Of a stretch of 64,000 bases of DNA, positions 36,348 to 44,113 are shown piece after piece. The DNA is from Ramlibacter albus (GTDB lineage: Bacteria > Pseudomonadota > Gammaproteobacteria > Burkholderiales > Burkholderiaceae_C): NCBI RefSeq assembly GCF_014297445.1, contig NZ_JACORU010000007.1, forward strand, positions 124,001 through 188,000, given 5' to 3'. Within the stretch, counting starts at the first letter, position 1; each line of letters begins with the position of its first letter. The notes under the pieces are model-generated. The model ran no database searches. It worked only from the letters and a program-made list of their open reading frames with translations, and was not told where the DNA came from. The translations under genes and the position numbers were made by a program.

Positions 36348-37165
36348 AGCTTCTCGGCCTCGCCCTGGCGAGGCTGCCATTTCATCAGCCTGCGCTCGAT
36401 GCGCCCCACCAGCGCATCGAGCGCGAGCGCGAACGCCGTCAGCACCACGATCCCCGCGAACACGGTGTTGACGTCGAACGTGCCCTCGGCCTGCAGGATC
36501 AGGTAGCCGACACCGCGCGCGCTGCCGAGATACTCCCCCACCACCGCGCCCACGAAGGCCAGGCCCACCGACGTGTGCAGGCTGGAGAACACCCAGCTCG
36601 TCGCGCTGGGCAGGTACACCGTGCGCAGCAGCTGCCTGCGGTTCGCGCCGAGCATGCGGGCATTGGCGAGGATCACCGGGCTGACTTCGCGCACGCCCTG
36701 GTAGACGTTGAAGAACACGATGAAGAACACCAGCGTGACCGCCAGCGCCACCTTGCTCCAGATGCCGAGGCCGAACCACAGCGCGAAGATCGGCGCGAGG
36801 ATCACGCGCGGCATCGAGTTCAGCGCCTTGATGTAGGGGTCGAGGATCGCGCTGGCCATCGGCGCGAGCGCGAGCCACAGGCCGAACACCAGGCCCAGCA
36901 CCGTGCCGAAGAAGAACGCGAGCACCGTCTCCAGCAGCGTGATGCCCAGGTGCACGTAGATGTCGGCGCGGCCGGGCAGCCCCTCGGGGAACAGCGCATT
37001 AGGTGCCACCTCGACCGGCAGGAACCACGACCAGATCCGCCCCGCCACCTTGATCGGCTCGCCGATGAAGAAGGCGGTCTGTTCGTTCCGCGACAGCAGG
37101 TGCCATGCGACGAAGACCGCGACGAGCACGCCGCCTTGCCACCAGCGCAAGGACTTGCTCGTCAT
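36344..37165 (-). CDS. ABC transporter permease (SsuC/TauC-like)
   Basis: A 273-residue inner-membrane permease with six hydrophobic segments and the EAA-type loop ANARMLGANRRQLLRTVYLPSA (about 165-186). The family imports sulfonates, nitrate, taurine or thiamine precursors. Its start overlaps the ATPase gene as ATGA. Together with the ATPase and the NMT1-type binding protein upstream it forms a complete importer. The end overlaps the YXWGXW gene's stop on the other strand. Confidence 0.9.
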   Translation of the reverse strand: MTSKSLRWWQGGVLVAVFVAWHLLSRNEQTAFFIGEPIKVAGRIWSWFLPVEVAPNALFPEGLPGRADIYVHLGITLLETVLAFFFGTVLGLVFGLWLALAPMASAILDPYIKALNSMPRVILAPIFALWFGLGIWSKVALAVTLVFFIVFFNVYQGVREVSPVILANARMLGANRRQLLRTVYLPSATSWVFSSLHTSVGLAFVGAVVGEYLGSARGVGYLILQAEGTFDVNTVFAGIVVLTAFALALDALVGRIERRLMKWQPRQGEAEKL

Positions 37166-37977
37166 GCGGCCTTCTTCAGCTGCTGCGCGTAGCCCTTGAG
37201 CACCTCGTCGCGCAGCACCGCCCAGATTTGCGAGTGCAGTTCGACGAAGCGCGGATGCGTGCGCACCTCCGCCACGTCGCGCGGGCGCGGCAGGTCGATC
37301 TCGAACTCCCCGATCGGCCGCGTGGCCGGGCCCGCGGACAGGACCACCACGCGATCGCTCATCGCTATGGCTTCATCGAGGTCGTGGGTGATGAAGAGGA
37401 CTGCCTTGCGCTTGGCGGCCCACAGCGCCAGCACCTCGTTTTCCATCAGCTGCCGCGTCTGCACGTCCAGCGCGGAGAACGGCTCGTCCATCAGGATGAT
37501 GTCCGGGTCCAGCGCCAGCACCTGCGCCAGCGCCGTGCGCTTGCGCATGCCGCCGGAGAGCTGGTGGGGGTAGCGGTCGCCGAACCCGCCGAGGCCCACG
37601 CGTTCCAGCCACGCCTGCGCCTGCGAACGCGCATCCGCATCCGGCAGGCCGCGGTATTGCAGGCCGACCATCACGTTGTCCAGCGCGCTGCGCCAGGGCA
37701 TCAGTGCGTCCTGCTGGAACATGTAGCCCGCGCGCCGGTTGATGCCCGCGAGGCGCTCGCCGAACACGCGCACGTCGCCCGCCGAGGGCTCCAGCAGCCC
37801 CGCGGCCACGTTCAGCAGCGTGGACTTGCCGCAGCCCGTGGGCCCCACCACCGAAACGAATTCGCCGGCACGCACCTTCAGGGTGGTGCCGGCGACGGCG
37901 GTGTAGCGCTCGCCGTTTTCCTGCGGCGAGCGGAAAGTGACGGTGACCTGGTCCAACTCCAGCGCGTCATACTGCAT
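37162..37977 (-). CDS. ABC transporter ATPase (SsuB/TauB-like)
   Basis: A 271-residue ABC ATPase with Walker A GPTGCGKST (45-53), signature LSGGMRKRTALAQ, Walker B IILMDEPFSALD and the H-loop FITHDLDEA. The signature is the common Tau/Ssu variant. It energises the permease encoded next, with which it overlaps by 4 bp. Confidence 0.93.
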   Translation of the reverse strand: MQYDALELDQVTVTFRSPQENGERYTAVAGTTLKVRAGEFVSVVGPTGCGKSTLLNVAAGLLEPSAGDVRVFGERLAGINRRAGYMFQQDALMPWRSALDNVMVGLQYRGLPDADARSQAQAWLERVGLGGFGDRYPHQLSGGMRKRTALAQVLALDPDIILMDEPFSALDVQTRQLMENEVLALWAAKRKAVLFITHDLDEAIAMSDRVVVLSAGPATRPIGEFEIDLPRPRDVAEVRTHPRFVELHSQIWAVLRDEVLKGYAQQLKKAA

Positions 37978-37999
37978 ATGGCGCGCTAGGTTAGCAAAC

Positions 38000-38959
38000 T
38001 CAGACCATCCCGGACAAATACATGATCGCGCGCAGGCTGGAGAACTCGTACTCCACGAAGTCCTCGAACTCCTTGCCCGTCACCCACGCGGGCGTCCAGC
38101 CGTTCTTGTCCAGCGCCTCCTGCCAGGCCTTGGTCTTCGTGGCCTTCTGCACGACATCGACCAGCGCCGCGCGCTGCTCCGCCGAGATGCCGGGCGCGCC
38201 GTACACGCCGCGCCAGTTGCCCAGCACCACGTCGTAGCCCTGCTCCTTCATCGTGGGCACGTTGATGCCCGGCAGGCGTTTCTGCGACGTGACGCCGATG
38301 GGGCGCATCTTGCCGGCCGCGATGTACTCCGCGAACTCGCTGTAGCCGCTGCCGCCCACCGTGACGTTGCCGCCGAGGATGGCCGAGACGGCCTCGCCGC
38401 CCCCGCGGAAGGCGACGTAGTTCACCTTCTTCGGGTCCACGCCCACCGCGCGCGCGAGCATGCACGCCGAGATGTGCTCGGTGGAGCCGCGCGAGCCGCC
38501 GCCCCACTTGACGCTGCCCGGGTCGGCCTTGAGCTGCGCGACGACGTCCTTCATCGTCTTCAGCGGCGACGCGGCCGGCACGACGAACACGTTGTATTCG
38601 CTCGTCAGGCGCGCGAGCGGCGTGCATTGCTGCAGCGACACCGGCTGCTTGTTGGTGATCTGCCCGCCCACCATCACCGCGCCCATCATCATCAGCGCGT
38701 TGGCGTCGCCCTTGCTCGCGCCGACGAACTGCGCCAGGCCCAGCGCGCCCGCCGCGCCGCCCTTGTTCTCGTACTGGACGTTGTCCGCGGCCTTCGCGTC
38801 GAGGATGGCCTTGCCGAGCGCGCGGCCGGTGGTGTCCCACCCACCGCCCGGGTTGGCGGGGATCATCATCTTCAGCACGGGCGCCGCCCTGGCGCCGAAG
38901 GGCAGCGCGCCGGCCGCGGCCGCCGCTGCGAGTGTCTTGAGGAAGGTGTCGCGACGCAT
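38000..38959 (-). CDS. tripartite tricarboxylate transporter (Bug/TctC) binding protein
   Basis: A 319-residue periplasmic protein with signal peptide (TLAAAAAAGALPFGARA), then the Bug-type ligand loop IPANPGGGWDTTGRALG and a second loop VKWGGGSRGSTEH. Bug proteins normally deliver carboxylates to TctAB membrane partners, none of which lies in this window; here the gene is placed between an ABC binding protein and an ABC ATPase. It could be a solo Bug, a sensor, or a partner of a distant TctAB. Confidence 0.88.
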   Translation of the reverse strand: MRRDTFLKTLAAAAAAGALPFGARAAPVLKMMIPANPGGGWDTTGRALGKAILDAKAADNVQYENKGGAAGALGLAQFVGASKGDANALMMMGAVMVGGQITNKQPVSLQQCTPLARLTSEYNVFVVPAASPLKTMKDVVAQLKADPGSVKWGGGSRGSTEHISACMLARAVGVDPKKVNYVAFRGGGEAVSAILGGNVTVGGSGYSEFAEYIAAGKMRPIGVTSQKRLPGINVPTMKEQGYDVVLGNWRGVYGAPGISAEQRAALVDVVQKATKTKAWQEALDKNGWTPAWVTGKEFEDFVEYEFSSLRAIMYLSGMV

Positions 38960-39043
38960 GGTTTCTCCTCCTGGGTTCCTCCAGGTGGAGCGATGGTCGA
39001 CGGCCGACCTGTCGAACGCCTGTCAGGTCCCTCGGGTGTTTCC

Positions 39044-40090
39044 CTAGGCCTTGAACTTCTCTTTCGCGCGGCGGCCGAACTCGTTGGTGTACGTCTTGGA
39101 CAGCTCGATCTTGTCCGCCTTCACGGACGGCTCGAAGCTGGCCAGCGCGCGCAACGCCGTTTTCGCGCCCTCTTCCGGCAGCATGCCGTCCAGCGCGATG
39201 GCTTCGCGCACCTTGTTGAAGGACGCGAGGTACAACGCGCGGTCGCCCAGCAGGTAGGACTCCGGCACCGTCTTGATGATGTCGCTGGGCCCCGCCGTCT
39301 GCAGCCACTTCAGGCCGTGCACGATGGCGTTAGCCAGCGCCTGGCAGGTGTTGGGGTTCTTCTGCACGAACTCCGCGTGCGTGTACAGGCAGGCCGCGGG
39401 CATCGGGCCGCCGAAGACCTCGTGCGTGCCCTTGAGCGTGCGCGTGTCGCTGATGATCTTCACGTCGCCCTTCTGCTCCAGCATCGTCATCACCGGGTCG
39501 ACGTTGCTCATGGCGTCGATCTGGCCCGAACGCAGCGCCGTGAGCGCGCCCGCCGACGTGCCGACGCCGACGTAGCTCACGTCGTTGGCCTTGATGCCCG
39601 CGCGCGAGAGCACGAGGTTGGCCACCATGTTGGTCGACGAACCCGGCGCGGTGACGCCGATCTTCTTGCCTCGCAGGTCGGCCACACCCTTGTAGTTGGG
39701 GACGGCCTTGGGCGAGACGCCGAAAGCGATCTGCGGAGCGCGGCCCATCAGCACGATCGACTGGATGAACTGGTTCTTGCTCTGCATGTTGATGGTGTGC
39801 TCGTACGCACCGGCCACCACGTCGGCGGAGCCGCCCACCAGCGCCTGGAGCGAGCGAGCGCCGCCCGCGAAGTCGGAGATCTCGACGTCGAGCCCCTCGT
39901 TGCGGAAGTAACCGAGCTGCTCGCTGATGGTCAGCGGCAGGTAGTAGAACGCGCCCTTGCCGCCGACCGCGAGCGCGATCTTCGTTTTCTCGAGCTTGGC
40001 CTGCGCGCGCACGATCGGTACGCCGAGAACGGCGGCGCCGCAAAGCGCCGCGGTGGTGAAGGTCCGTCGGGTGAGAGTGCTGTTTTTCAT
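39044..40090 (-). CDS. ABC substrate-binding protein (NMT1/TauA/SsuA-like)
   Basis: A 348-residue periplasmic binding protein. The N-terminus (MKNSTLTRRTFTTAALCGAA) looks like a Tat-type or Sec signal with RRTFTT. Two alpha/beta lobes with LADLRGKKIGVTAPGSSTNM-like hinge sequence (VADLRGKKIGV) and FRNEGLDVEISDF match the NMT1/SsuA group. It is the likely binding component for the ATPase/permease pair 1-3 kb downstream. The ligand is unknown. Confidence 0.88.
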   Translation of the reverse strand: MKNSTLTRRTFTTAALCGAAVLGVPIVRAQAKLEKTKIALAVGGKGAFYYLPLTISEQLGYFRNEGLDVEISDFAGGARSLQALVGGSADVVAGAYEHTINMQSKNQFIQSIVLMGRAPQIAFGVSPKAVPNYKGVADLRGKKIGVTAPGSSTNMVANLVLSRAGIKANDVSYVGVGTSAGALTALRSGQIDAMSNVDPVMTMLEQKGDVKIISDTRTLKGTHEVFGGPMPAACLYTHAEFVQKNPNTCQALANAIVHGLKWLQTAGPSDIIKTVPESYLLGDRALYLASFNKVREAIALDGMLPEEGAKTALRALASFEPSVKADKIELSKTYTNEFGRRAKEKFKA

Positions 40091-40208
40091 TGTGGTGCCC
40101 TGCCTGACTGCTGCAATGCAGCAAGGTTAGTCAGCGCACCGCGCGGCCGCATCAGGAACACCCCTTGCGGGTTTTTCCTTTCCGGGTTTTCACTGGGCCA
40201 CGCCGGGC

Positions 40209-40628
40209 CTACTTGTAGCCGATGAAAAGAATACCTATGTTCACGAGGAGGGCCAGCGCCCAGATGCCGCTGCGCACCGTGGGCAGGCCCGCTACGTACA
40301 TCACCACGTAGATGATGCGCAGCACCACGAACAGCAGCGCCAGGATGTCCAGCAATGTCTGCGGCGCGCCCAGCTGGTGGGCGATGATCACCGCGCCGAT
40401 GAAGAACGGCAGCGCCTCGAAGCAATTGGCCTGCGCGGCGTTGGCGCGCGCCTTCCAGCCGGTCTGCTTCGCGAGCCAGCCGCGCGGGTCCGCGTTGTCG
40501 TAGCCGCCTTCGCTGCGCCGCTTGCCGACGAGCGGCCACTTCGCGATCCAGGTGCAGACGAACGGCATCAGCGCCGCGAGCAGCACGCACCAGTAGGCGA
40601 CGGTGAAACGGACGTAGATCGTGCTCAT
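40209..40628 (-). CDS. MAPEG-family membrane protein
   Basis: A 139-residue inner-membrane protein with four hydrophobic segments. The pattern [19 protein letters not shown] followed by [11 protein letters not shown] is characteristic of MAPEG proteins of the bacterial group. Eukaryotic relatives are glutathione- or eicosanoid-handling enzymes; the bacterial function is mostly unknown. It starts at ATG 40628, overlapping the recR stop as ATGA. No gene or clear signal is seen in the 118-bp gap to the next gene. Confidence 0.82.
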   Translation of the reverse strand: MSTIYVRFTVAYWCVLLAALMPFVCTWIAKWPLVGKRRSEGGYDNADPRGWLAKQTGWKARANAAQANCFEALPFFIGAVIIAHQLGAPQTLLDILALLFVVLRIIYVVMYVAGLPTVRSGIWALALLVNIGILFIGYK

Positions 40629-41221
40629 TTTTCCCTTCTGTCGACGAGCGCGTGCGCGATGGTCCCCAGGTCCACGTATTCGAGTTCGCTGCCCGCGGGC
40701 ACGCCGCGTGCGAGGCGCGTGACCTTCAGCCCGCGCTGCTTGAGCGCCTCGCCCAGCACGTGCGCGGTGGCCTCGCCCTCCGCGGTGAAATTGGTGGCGA
40801 GGATCACTTCCTGCACCTCGCCCTGAGTCGCGCGCGAGAACAGCTTGGACACGCCGATGTCCTTGGGCCCGATGCCGTCCAGCGGGCTCAGCTTGCCCAT
40901 GAGGACGAAGTAGAGGCCCTTGAAGGCGCCCGTGCGCTCCACCGCCGCCTGGTCGGCGGGTGTCTCCACGACGCACAGCTTCGTGCGGTCGCGCGATGCG
41001 TCTAGGCATGTGCCGCACACCTCACCTTCGGTGAAGGTGTGGCACATGTTGCAGTGGCGGATGCGCGTTGCGGCCTGCTGCAGCGCCTGCGCGAGCAGCT
41101 GCGCGCCCTCGCGGTCGTGCTGCAGCATGTGGAAGGCCATGCGCGAGGCGGACTTCACGCCGACGCCGGGCAGGCGGCGCAGCGCCTCGATCAGCGCGTT
41201 GAGTGAGTTGTTGTCTGCCAA
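40625..41221 (-). CDS. recR: recombination mediator RecR
   Basis: A 198-residue RecR of the RecFOR pathway that loads RecA on gapped DNA. It has the N-terminal HhH ([17 protein letters not shown]), a C4 zinc finger (C-x2-C...C-x2-C in [16 protein letters not shown]) and a Toprim domain ([17 protein letters not shown]). It is the third gene of the conserved dnaX-ybaB-recR operon and overlaps the MAPEG gene. Confidence 0.95.
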   Translation of the reverse strand: MADNNSLNALIEALRRLPGVGVKSASRMAFHMLQHDREGAQLLAQALQQAATRIRHCNMCHTFTEGEVCGTCLDASRDRTKLCVVETPADQAAVERTGAFKGLYFVLMGKLSPLDGIGPKDIGVSKLFSRATQGEVQEVILATNFTAEGEATAHVLGEALKQRGLKVTRLARGVPAGSELEYVDLGTIAHALVDRREK

Positions 41222-41225
41222 AGGC

Positions 41226-41549
41226 TCAGAACGGCAGCTTCATGCCCGGCGGCAGGCCCGCGGTGAGCTTGCCCATCTTTTCCTCGGTGGTCTCGGCGGC
41301 CTTGCGCACCGCGGCGTTGAACGCGGCGGCGACGAGGTCCTCGAGCATGTCCTTGTCGTCGGCGAGCAGGCTGGGGTCGATGGCGACGCGCTTGACGTCG
41401 TGCTTGCAGGTCATGGTGACCTTCACGAGGCCGGCGCCGGACTCGCCGGTGACCTCGATGAGGGCGAGCTCTTCCTGTGCCTTCTTCAGGTTGTCCTGCA
41501 TGGCCTGGGCCTGCTTCATGAGGCCGGCGAGCTGTCCCTTGTTGAACAT
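41226..41549 (-). CDS. nucleoid-associated protein, YbaB/EbfC family
   Basis: A 107-residue protein starting at ATG 41549. [20 protein letters not shown] and [26 protein letters not shown] are the YbaB/EbfC signature; members bind DNA as a tweezer-like dimer and affect gene expression and RecFOR function. It sits 10 bp after dnaX and 4 bp before recR. Confidence 0.93.
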   Translation of the reverse strand: MFNKGQLAGLMKQAQAMQDNLKKAQEELALIEVTGESGAGLVKVTMTCKHDVKRVAIDPSLLADDKDMLEDLVAAAFNAAVRKAAETTEEKMGKLTAGLPPGMKLPF

Positions 41550-41559
41550 GGTGCTTCCT

Positions 41560-43290
41560 TCAGTGTCTTGTCGGTTTGATGCTTCCAGGGACGATTTTCG
41601 CGCCAAAGTCGCGCATCATCCGCTGGACGAAGTCGTCGGCGTAAATGATCTGCTCGGCGGCCCGCTGCCGCTCGGCCGCGGCTTCGGCAAGCCGCCGTGC
41701 GGGGCTGTCGTGCACTGCGCCCACTTCCACGCTGAGCTCCACGTCGTGCCCGGCCGCGCGCAGCGCGTTCTTCAGGCGCTCGCGGCTGGCGGGCTGGTTG
41801 AGCGATTCGCGCTCCACGCGCAGCATCCAGTGGCCTTCGTCGCGGGCGACCAGCTGGGATTGCAGCGCGAGTTCGCGCACGAGCGCAGTGATGGCTTCTT
41901 CGGCGACGAGGCGCTGCACGAGGTCGAACCAGAAGTTGCCCTCTTCGGTGGGAACGACCGGCGCGGGTGCTGCCGTCTCCCTCGGCTCCGGCGCCATTCG
42001 CACAGGCACGCTCACCACTTCTGACGCAGCACCCGTCACCCCGGGCTTGACCCGGGGTCCATCGCTGCGCGGCGCGGGATCCACCACCGGCAACACGCGG
42101 CCCGGCGGCGCTGCAGCCGGCTTGACCTCGGCGGCCACAGCCGGCGCGGCCACCCGTGCAGGCTCATTCAAAGTTTTTTTTTGAGCCACGCTCCCCGGCT
42201 TGAACGCCAGCAGCCGCAGCAACACCATCGTCAACGCCGCGTACTCGTCCGGCGCCAACCCCAGCTCGGTGCGCCCATGCAGGCAGATGCTGTACAGCAG
42301 CTGCGTCTCGTCCGCAGGCATCAACTGCGCGAGCCTCGCGATCTCGGCTGATTCCGGATCGGACGTATCGGCCGCCGAAGGCACCGCCTGAACCACCGCC
42401 ATGCGCTGCAGCACCGCGCTCATCTCTTCGAGCGTCGAGCCGGCGCTCAGGCCGTTCTCGCGCAGCGCGTCCGAGGTCTCGACAACCGTCTTGCCGTCGC
42501 CTTGCGCCAATGCTTCGATCAGGCGGAACATATGGCTGCGATCCACCGCCCCAAGCATCTGCCGCACCGTCGGCTCGCGCAGCTCGCCACCGCCGAACGC
42601 GATCGCCTGGTCCGTCAGCGAGAGAGCGTCGCGCATCGACCCACGCGCCGCGCGCGACAGCAGCCGCAGCGCCGCATCGTCGGCAGGCACGCCTTCGGAC
42701 TGCAGCACGTGCGCGAGGTGCTCGTGCACCGTCTCCGGCGCCATCGGCCGCAGGTTGAACTGCAGGCAGCGCGAGAGCACCGTCACCGGCACCTTCTGCG
42801 GGTCGGTCGTCGCGAGCACGAACTTCAGGTATTCGGGCGGCTCTTCCAGCGTCTTGAGCATCGCGTTGAACGCGTGCCCGGTGAGCATGTGCACTTCGTC
42901 GATCATGAAGACCTTGAAGCGGCCCTGCACGGGCTTGTAGACGGCCTGCTCCAGCAGCGACTGCACTTCGTCCACGCCGCGGTTGGACGCCGCGTCGAGC
43001 TCGGTGTAGTCCACGAAGCGGCCCGCGTCGATGTCCAGGCACGCCTGGCACACGCCGCACGGCTCGGCCGTTATCCCGCCGTTGCCGTCCGGCCCCTGGC
43101 AGTTGAGCGACTTGGCCAGGATGCGCGACACGGTCGTCTTGCCGATGCCGCGCGTGCCGGTGAACAGGTAGGCGTGGTGCAGCCGCTGCTGCGCGAGCGC
43201 GTTGCCGAGCGCGCGCACGACGTGCTCCTGCCCGACCATCTGCGAGAAGGTGCGCGGGCGGTATTTGCGGGCGAGCACGACGTAAGACAT
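41560..43290 (-). CDS. dnaX: DNA polymerase III tau subunit (and gamma by slippage)
   Basis: A 576-residue clamp-loader subunit. Walker [10 protein letters not shown] (45-53), a zinc module (C64, C78, C81, C84), [22 protein letters not shown] and the sensor region LSRCLQF are intact. After domain III an Ala/Pro-rich linker leads to the tau-specific C-terminal part. At codons 370-373 lies CAA AAA AAA ACT with nine A residues; a -1 slip gives N-F-E-stop (gamma of about 375 residues) and a +1 slip gives Leu-stop. An SD-like GGGGAG lies 8 nt upstream. The linker also contains a REP-like palindrome in frame (42038-42058). Confidence 0.96.
   Translation of the reverse strand: MSYVVLARKYRPRTFSQMVGQEHVVRALGNALAQQRLHHAYLFTGTRGIGKTTVSRILAKSLNCQGPDGNGGITAEPCGVCQACLDIDAGRFVDYTELDAASNRGVDEVQSLLEQAVYKPVQGRFKVFMIDEVHMLTGHAFNAMLKTLEEPPEYLKFVLATTDPQKVPVTVLSRCLQFNLRPMAPETVHEHLAHVLQSEGVPADDAALRLLSRAARGSMRDALSLTDQAIAFGGGELREPTVRQMLGAVDRSHMFRLIEALAQGDGKTVVETSDALRENGLSAGSTLEEMSAVLQRMAVVQAVPSAADTSDPESAEIARLAQLMPADETQLLYSICLHGRTELGLAPDEYAALTMVLLRLLAFKPGSVAQKKTLNEPARVAAPAVAAEVKPAAAPPGRVLPVVDPAPRSDGPRVKPGVTGAASEVVSVPVRMAPEPRETAAPAPVVPTEEGNFWFDLVQRLVAEEAITALVRELALQSQLVARDEGHWMLRVERESLNQPASRERLKNALRAAGHDVELSVEVGAVHDSPARRLAEAAAERQRAAEQIIYADDFVQRMMRDFGAKIVPGSIKPTRH
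42038..42058. repeat. REP-like palindrome inside dnaX
   Basis: ACCCCGGG, loop CTTGA, CCCGGGGT, a perfect 8-bp stem. On the dnaX coding strand it is part of [12 protein letters not shown], resembling the translated form of short dispersed palindromes I recall from several proteobacteria. It lies in the tau-specific linker, after the slippage site. Confidence 0.5.
42174..42196 (-). promoter_or_regulatory. dnaX programmed slippage site with SD-like stimulator
   Basis: On the coding (minus) strand GGGGAG (plus strand 42191-42196) is followed after 8 nt by a run of nine A residues (plus strand T at 42174-42182). The E. coli dnaX frameshift uses AGGGAG 10 nt before A-AAA-AAG; Thermus uses an A9 run by transcriptional slippage. 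Both alternative frames stop within four codons, giving gamma. Confidence 0.75.
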
Positions 43291-43343
43291 CGCGGCGATT
43301 CTAGTGGGGCGCGGCGTGACGCCTCGCGCTCCTCCTGCCAGAC

Positions 43344-43372
43344 TTGACCGTTTGTAATCGCTCGATTACAGT
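43344..43372 (+). promoter_or_regulatory. promoter and palindromic operator of the toxin-antitoxin pair
   Basis: -35 TTGACC (43344-43349), 17-bp spacer, -10 TACAGT (43367-43372). Between them TGTAATCG-CT-CGATTACA (43353-43370) is a perfect inverted repeat overlapping the -10, an ideal autorepression site. Transcription would start at about 43379, one base before the toxin ATG. Confidence 0.7.
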
Positions 43373-43379
43373 CGAACCA

Positions 43380-43673
43380 ATGTTCCGACTCCGGCCACTG
43401 CCCGAATTCACCCGGTGGCTGAGCCGGCTGCGCGACAAGGCGGTCCGAGGCATCCTGGTGGCTCGCCTCAAGCGGCTGGAACGTGGGTTGCCGGGCGATT
43501 GTGGTCCGGTCGGCGACGGTGTTCTCGAACTGCGCATCCATGTAGGCGCAGGCTGGCGGATCTACTACACGATCCGTGGAGAAGACCTTGTCGTGCTATT
43601 GGCGGGCGGCACCAAGCGCACGCAGGCGGCAGACATCAAGCGCGCGAAGGCGCTGGCGGCATTGCTTGAGTAA
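43380..43673 (+). CDS. RelE/HigB-type toxin (addiction module killer protein)
   Basis: A 97-residue toxin of the RelE/ParE superfamily, of the type paired with HI1420-like antitoxins. It contains LPEFTRWLSRLRDKAVRGILVARLKRLERG, then GVLELRIHVGAGWRIYYTIRGED and a final LLAGGTKRTQAADIKRAKALA. The RIYY and GGTKRTQ motifs are typical. Such toxins usually act on mRNA or gyrase. The mRNA appears leaderless, with no SD before the ATG, while the antitoxin downstream has a strong one. The toxin precedes the antitoxin, as in higBA. Confidence 0.88.
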   Translation: MFRLRPLPEFTRWLSRLRDKAVRGILVARLKRLERGLPGDCGPVGDGVLELRIHVGAGWRIYYTIRGEDLVVLLAGGTKRTQAADIKRAKALAALLE

Positions 43674-43683
43674 GGAGTAGGAA

Positions 43684-43989
43684 ATGAGCAAGCGCATCAA
43701 GGCGGAAGACCTTCCCGAGTTCGACCCCACCCAGTACCTCGACAGCGAAGAAGCGATCGCTGCCTACCTGACCGACATACTCGCGGCCGGCGACGCCGGT
43801 CTCCTGGCAGCCGCATTGGGTGACATTGCTCGCGCGCGTGGAATGTCGGAGATTGCCAAGTCATCCGGTATGACCCGCGAAGCGCTCTACAAGGCATTGC
43901 GGCCGGACAGTGCGCCGCGGTTCGACACGGTGAGCCGAGTCTGCGCGGCGTTGGGTGTCCGCCTCGTCGCATTGCCGGTCCACGCGTAG
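43684..43989 (+). CDS. HigA/HI1420-type antitoxin
   Basis: A 101-residue antitoxin with a C-terminal HTH: ARARGMSEIAKSSGMTREALYKALRPDSAPRF followed by FDTVSRVCAALGVRL, the pattern of the addiction-module antidote group. The N-terminal half (EDLPEFDPTQYLDSEEAIAAYLTD) would contact the toxin. The SD AAGGAG (43672-43677) overlaps the toxin stop. It probably represses the upstream palindrome with the toxin. The ffs promoter lies in and just after its 3' end. Confidence 0.88.
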   Translation: MSKRIKAEDLPEFDPTQYLDSEEAIAAYLTDILAAGDAGLLAAALGDIARARGMSEIAKSSGMTREALYKALRPDSAPRFDTVSRVCAALGVRLVALPVHA

Positions 43990-43991
43990 CC

Positions 43992-43997
43992 TACAAT
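43992..43997 (+). promoter_or_regulatory. ffs -10 element
   Basis: TACAAT six bases before the predicted 5' end of the SRP RNA. No clear -35; that region lies in the antitoxin's last codons. Placement supports it as the ffs promoter. Confidence 0.55.
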
Positions 43998-44002
43998 CGC
44001 TG

Positions 44003-44099
44003 GTGACGGGCCTCCCCGCATGGTGAAGCGGCCAACCGGGTCAGGTGGGGAACCAAGCAGCCCTAACTGTGGAGCCAGTGCCGGGGGTAAGGCTCGTCA
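44003..44099 (+). ncRNA. ffs: signal recognition particle RNA (4.5S-type)
   Basis: About 97 nt. The apical region GGTCAGGTGGGGAACCAAGC followed by AGCC is the SRP RNA core (E. coli GGTCAGGTCCGGAAGGAAGCAGCC) that binds Ffh. The flanks pair as a long hairpin: TGACGGGCCT near 44004 with AGGCTCGTCA near 44090-44099, and TCCCCG with CGGGGG inside. It works with Ffh/FtsY in co-translational membrane targeting. Exact ends are estimated from the pairing and the TACAAT box. Confidence 0.92.
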
Positions 44100-44113
44100 A
44101 CTTCTTCGCTTCG

